From NCBI GenBank assembly GCA_902782505.1, contig CACZNO010000074.1, positions 1 through 8,917 on the forward strand: 8,917 nt of DNA, written 5' to 3'. Position 1 is the stretch's first letter, and every line of letters begins with the position of its first letter. Position numbers and translations under genes: made by a program. Positions 6,146-8,917 of the stretch are shown here, piece by piece. Origin of the DNA: an uncultured Erysipelotrichaceae bacterium. GTDB taxonomy: Bacteria; Bacillota_I; Bacilli_A; Erysipelotrichales; Erysipelotrichaceae. Under the pieces are notes generated by a model that saw only the letters and a list, made by a program, of their open reading frames with translations, ran no database searches and was not told the DNA's origin.

Positions 6146-7303
6146 ATGAAAAAAGCTATTTCTATCATGTTAGTTGTTCTGATGGTATTCGGCTTAGCGG
6201 CTTGCAACGGCAAGAAAGACCCGGATCCGGAAACCAAGGAAACCATCAAGATCGCGGTTATCGACGCTTTCACGGGTGACAAGGCTGTAAACGGCCAGTA
6301 CTCCAAGGAAGGTATCGAACTGGCGTTAGCGGAAATCAATGAAAAGGGCGTCTTAGGCCGCCAGGTTGAATTGATTTACGAAGACGGTCAGGGCAAAGAA
6401 ACCGAAACGACGAACGCTTTCCAGAAGGTTACTGCGGAACACAAACTGGACGCGGTCATTCTCGACAAGTATTCTTCCGACGTATTAGCGGTTGAACAGT
6501 TCGTTGCGGAAAACGGCTTACCGACCTTCTGCCAGGGTTCCTCGATCAAGATCGAAGGCTCTTCGACCAAGAACCTGTATTCCACCCGTCGTTCCGACGC
6601 GGGCGCCGGCGGATCTGTCGTAGCATTCATCAAGGAACAGGGCGTCAAGAAAGTCGCGATCCTGCACTCCCCGGATGCGTTAGGCCAGTCCATGGGCAAA
6701 GTCGTTGTTGACGGCTTAGCGAAGATCGGTGTCGAAGTTGTTTCCGACCAGCAGTTCGCAAACGAAGACCAGAACTTCACGAACTACATCGCGAAGGTTC
6801 TCGCTTCCGGCTGTGATTGCTTCGTAGCGATTGCGCAGACTACCCATTCCGCACAGATCATGATCGCGGCGCAGGAAGCCGGCTTAAGCCAGGGCGACAA
6901 TGCGATCCTGTGCATCGGTAACTCCGCATTCGTTCAGCAGTCTTCCATCCAGAACGCGTTAGAAGCTTCCAACAACTGGTATGCCTGCACCGCGTTCTCC
7001 CCGACCATCTCGCTGGAACCGACCGCTTCCTGGATCAAGAAGTACAATGACACCTACGGCCGTTTACCGGACATGACCTCCGCTTGCATGTATGACAGCT
7101 TAAAGATGCTGGCGTACGCAATGGAACAGGCCGGCAGCACCGATCCGGAAAAGGTCAACGCTGCGATTCAGGCGATCACGGATTTCAAGGGCGTAGTCGC
7201 TTCCTACGGCTACCAGGGCAATCCGATGATGTCCAAGGCAGAATATGTCTGCCATATCGAAGACCAGAAGTCGATTGTTAAGCAGATCGTTTACGCTGAA
7301 TAG
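6146..7303 (+). CDS. livK: Liv-type ABC transporter substrate-binding lipoprotein
   Basis: The 385-residue protein is an extracellular binding lipoprotein for a branched-chain-amino-acid type (HAAT) ABC importer. It has a Lys-Lys N-terminus, a hydrophobic core and the lipobox LAAC, with the lipidated Cys at 20. A short charged linker (about 21-33) leads into a type I periplasmic-binding fold (Peripla_BP_6) from IKIAVIDAFTGD (about 34-45) to the C-terminus. KEGIELALAEINEKG and LIYEDGQG near the start are typical of the family. The ligand cannot be read from the sequence. This family also carries amides, aromatic acids and other small carboxylates, and the operon points to a hydroxy acid rather than leucine. 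It follows the lyase gene by 61 bases with a very strong ribosome binding site. Leucine is most often encoded by TTA here, unlike in the upstream regulator unit. The symbol is used at family level. Confidence 0.93.
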   Translation: MKKAISIMLVVLMVFGLAACNGKKDPDPETKETIKIAVIDAFTGDKAVNGQYSKEGIELALAEINEKGVLGRQVELIYEDGQGKETETTNAFQKVTAEHKLDAVILDKYSSDVLAVEQFVAENGLPTFCQGSSIKIEGSSTKNLYSTRRSDAGAGGSVVAFIKEQGVKKVAILHSPDALGQSMGKVVVDGLAKIGVEVVSDQQFANEDQNFTNYIAKVLASGCDCFVAIAQTTHSAQIMIAAQEAGLSQGDNAILCIGNSAFVQQSSIQNALEASNNWYACTAFSPTISLEPTASWIKKYNDTYGRLPDMTSACMYDSLKMLAYAMEQAGSTDPEKVNAAIQAITDFKGVVASYGYQGNPMMSKAEYVCHIEDQKSIVKQIVYAE

Positions 7304-7323
7304 TATTTGACAGGATTTCTAGA

Positions 7324-7353
7324 CAGGCGTGTGCGTGGATGCGCGCACGCCTG
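7324..7353 (+). other. GC-rich hairpin between binding-protein and permease genes
   Basis: A 12-base-pair stem (CAGGCGTGTGCG, 7324-7335, with 7342-7353) has a single G-T pair and a TGGATG loop. It begins 20 bases after the binding-protein stop and is followed by CCTTTAT rather than a true T-tract. It is probably a partial terminator or an mRNA-stabilising 3' structure. Either would give more binding protein than downstream permease, as in other sugar and peptide ABC operons. The stem is directly visible; the role is inferred. Confidence 0.7.
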
Positions 7354-7386
7354 CCTTTATGGAAAATGAAGGAAAGGTGATCAATT

Positions 7387-8253
7387 ATGTTATATCTCCA
7401 AATGGCAATCACCGGTATCTCAATGGGAATGCTGTATGCCCTGATGGCGATGGGTCTGACCCTCATCGTAAAGGCTGTCGGCGTTTTAAACTTTGCTCAT
7501 GGTCAGTTGTTTATGCTGGGGGCGTATCTCACTTACTGGCTTACCCACCAGCTCGGCCTTCCTCTTTGGGGGGTTATCATCTGCGGCGTGATCGTGTTCG
7601 CGATCTGCGGCGCGGCATATATGTTTTCGGTCTATTGGCCGTTACGGAATTCACCATGGAAAGTCACTGTTACCATTAGTACTCTGGGTGCATCGATTGC
7701 GTTAAAAGAGCTTGTTCAGATCGTTTGGGGAACAATCCCTTTAACGATGAAACCGATTGTAAACGGAGTTATTCACATCGGTACAGTTTATTTAAATTAT
7801 CAGTATCTGTTCATTATCGCCATCGGCGGCGGCTTGATGGCCCTTGTCTATATCCTGTTTGAAAAGACCTTCTTGGGAAAAGTCATGCAGGCGACGGCAC
7901 AGGACCGTTATTGCGCGGAACTGATCGGCATTCCGACCATCGTCTCCATCATGGCGACGTATATGATCTCCTTAACGCTGTCGGGCACCGGCGGCTGGCT
8001 GGCCGGTCCGTTGTTCCTGGTATCCAGTTCCTTGGGCTCTTTGGCGCAGAAGGCATTCGCCGGCATGGTTCTCGGCGGATTCGGAAACGTCAAGGGTGCG
8101 ATCGTCGGATGCTTGCTGATCGGTATGATCGAATCCTTCGGTCTGATTATCACCGACGCATATAAAGACGCGATCGTATTTGCCGTTCTGATTATCGTAC
8201 TGGTAGTACGGCCGACCGGAATCTTCGGAGAAAAGATTTCGGAGAAAGCGTAG
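7387..8253 (+). CDS. livH: Liv-type ABC transporter permease, LivH family
   Basis: This 288-residue integral membrane protein is one of two permeases of a HAAT-type importer. It is strongly hydrophobic, with roughly eight membrane segments expected. Family marks in order are YALMAMGLTLI (17-27), NFAHGQLFMLGAY (35-47) and the cytoplasmic loop LGKVMQATAQDRYCAELIGI (163-182) that contacts the ATPase. After that come AFAGMVLGGFGNVKGAIVG (223-241) and the C-terminal RPTGIFGEK (275-283). Length is normal. AGGTGA at 7375-7380, 6 bases before the ATG, supports the start. It comes after the hairpin at 7324-7353 and ends 8 bases before the second permease. It should pair with the LivM-type protein and with ATPases that would lie downstream. 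The symbol is used at family level, since the substrate may not be an amino acid. Confidence 0.94.
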   Translation: MLYLQMAITGISMGMLYALMAMGLTLIVKAVGVLNFAHGQLFMLGAYLTYWLTHQLGLPLWGVIICGVIVFAICGAAYMFSVYWPLRNSPWKVTVTISTLGASIALKELVQIVWGTIPLTMKPIVNGVIHIGTVYLNYQYLFIIAIGGGLMALVYILFEKTFLGKVMQATAQDRYCAELIGIPTIVSIMATYMISLTLSGTGGWLAGPLFLVSSSLGSLAQKAFAGMVLGGFGNVKGAIVGCLLIGMIESFGLIITDAYKDAIVFAVLIIVLVVRPTGIFGEKISEKA

Positions 8254-8261
8254 GTGCGGGT

Positions 8262-8917
8262 ATGGAAAAAGTGAAATCATTCTTCGGGAACAATCTGACG
8301 AAAGTGCTTGCAGCGGTTGTGCTGCTGCTGTTGTTCTTCTTAATTCCGACTTCCGTGAACCCCTACATCATGAAAGTCATCAATCTCGGTCTGATCTACT
8401 TCGTGGCGGTTGCCGGGTTGTGCGTCATCCTGGGTATGGGCGGTCAGCCGACCTTCTCTACGGCAGGTATGATGGGCTTAGGCGCATATACCGTTGCGTT
8501 ACTGACCACTCTGAAAGGCTGGAGCCCGGTCCCGGCGCTGATCGTGGCGGTGTTATGGGTTTCTGTATTCTCAATCTTCATGGGCCTTGCGTTATTCCGT
8601 CTGAAGGGCAGTTACTTCTCGTTCGCAAGTATCGGGTTCACGTCGCTGATCTTCACCGTTTTGACCAACTGGCTGGATCTGACCGGAGGACCGGACGGCA
8701 TCAAGAACATTCCGCGGTTGGGTATCGGAGAACTCGTCTGCAAGAATTACTACGATTACTTCCGCGTACTGTTCATCATCGCGTTAGTGTGCTACCTCAT
8801 CATCCAGCGGATCCGCAAGAGTTATCTCGGAAGAGCGCTCGGATGCGTAAGAGACAATGAAATCGCGGCGCAGTGCATGGGGATCAACGCTTATCGCACG
8901 AAGGTCATCAGCTTCAT
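8262..8917 (+). CDS. livM: Liv-type ABC transporter permease, LivM family, 3' end beyond window
   Basis: The frame is open from ATG 8262 to the last base, giving 218 residues of a protein that usually runs to about 300-350. It is the second membrane subunit of the importer. A hydrophobic N-terminus (about 13-29) is followed by family signatures. These are GMGGQPTFSTAGMMGLGAYT (58-77, in the usual GQ...GAY position though the common SLGHA core differs), LKGSYFSFASIGF (114-126) and TGGPDGI (141-147). The ATPase-contacting loop LGRALGCVRDNEIAAQCMGI follows at 189-208. AGGTG (8252-8256) overlaps the preceding stop codon and sits 5 bases before this ATG, so the two permeases are probably translationally linked. 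The livG- and livF-type ATPase genes are expected downstream but are not in view. Confidence 0.93.
   Translation, partial: MEKVKSFFGNNLTKVLAAVVLLLLFFLIPTSVNPYIMKVINLGLIYFVAVAGLCVILGMGGQPTFSTAGMMGLGAYTVALLTTLKGWSPVPALIVAVLWVSVFSIFMGLALFRLKGSYFSFASIGFTSLIFTVLTNWLDLTGGPDGIKNIPRLGIGELVCKNYYDYFRVLFIIALVCYLIIQRIRKSYLGRALGCVRDNEIAAQCMGINAYRTKVISF

Noticed and set aside
8420..8860. 146-codon open frame on the plus strand
   Set aside because: It is an out-of-frame shadow of the LivM permease, whose family motifs run in the frame from 8262.

Overview
The window looks like chromosomal DNA from a Gram-positive Bacillota bacterium of moderate GC content. The signs are strong purine-rich Shine-Dalgarno sites, a short lipoprotein signal peptide, a sigma-A type promoter and an intrinsic terminator with a T-tract. 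Heavy use of the TTA leucine codon in a fairly GC-rich background would suit an Erysipelotrichales-like or clostridial host, but that placement is a weak inference. All genes are on the + strand. The long minus-strand frames are shadows of real genes.

Positions 1-2842 form a first transcription unit. It holds the 3' two thirds or more of a PrpR_N/PAS-like/AAA+/Fis-HTH regulator, then a 414-residue protein made of two tandem DUF6273-type repeats 17 bases downstream, closed by an intrinsic terminator. The regulator looks like a sigma-54 activator but has lost the GAFTGA loop, the arginine fingers and the sensor II arginine. It keeps Walker A and B.

Positions 2843-3011 are a regulatory region. 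It has a good sigma-A promoter (TTGACA, 17-base spacer, TACTTT), three helically phased copies of a (A)AAATAGAAC word, and an AAACGTTT-centred palindrome. No sigma-54 promoter was seen. This fits a regulator that no longer works with sigma-54.

Positions 3012-8917 are one catabolic and uptake operon that continues past the window. Three closely packed genes encode a D-2-hydroxyacid dehydrogenase, a four-carbon acid sugar (DUF1537) kinase and a DapA/NanA-superfamily lyase. They are followed by a Liv-type ABC transporter: lipoprotein binding protein, LivH-type permease and the start of a LivM-type permease. The two ATPases would be expected just downstream.

The likely theme is uptake of a small hydroxy-carboxylate, perhaps a tetronate (threonate or erythronate) or related acid sugar, and its oxidation, phosphorylation and cleavage. 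The PrpR_N-type regulator may sense a pathway acid. The enzyme set does not match the described DUF1537 pathways, because no PdxA2, OtnI-type isomerase or OtnC-type decarboxylase is present here. This makes the locus a candidate for an uncharacterised acid-sugar route.
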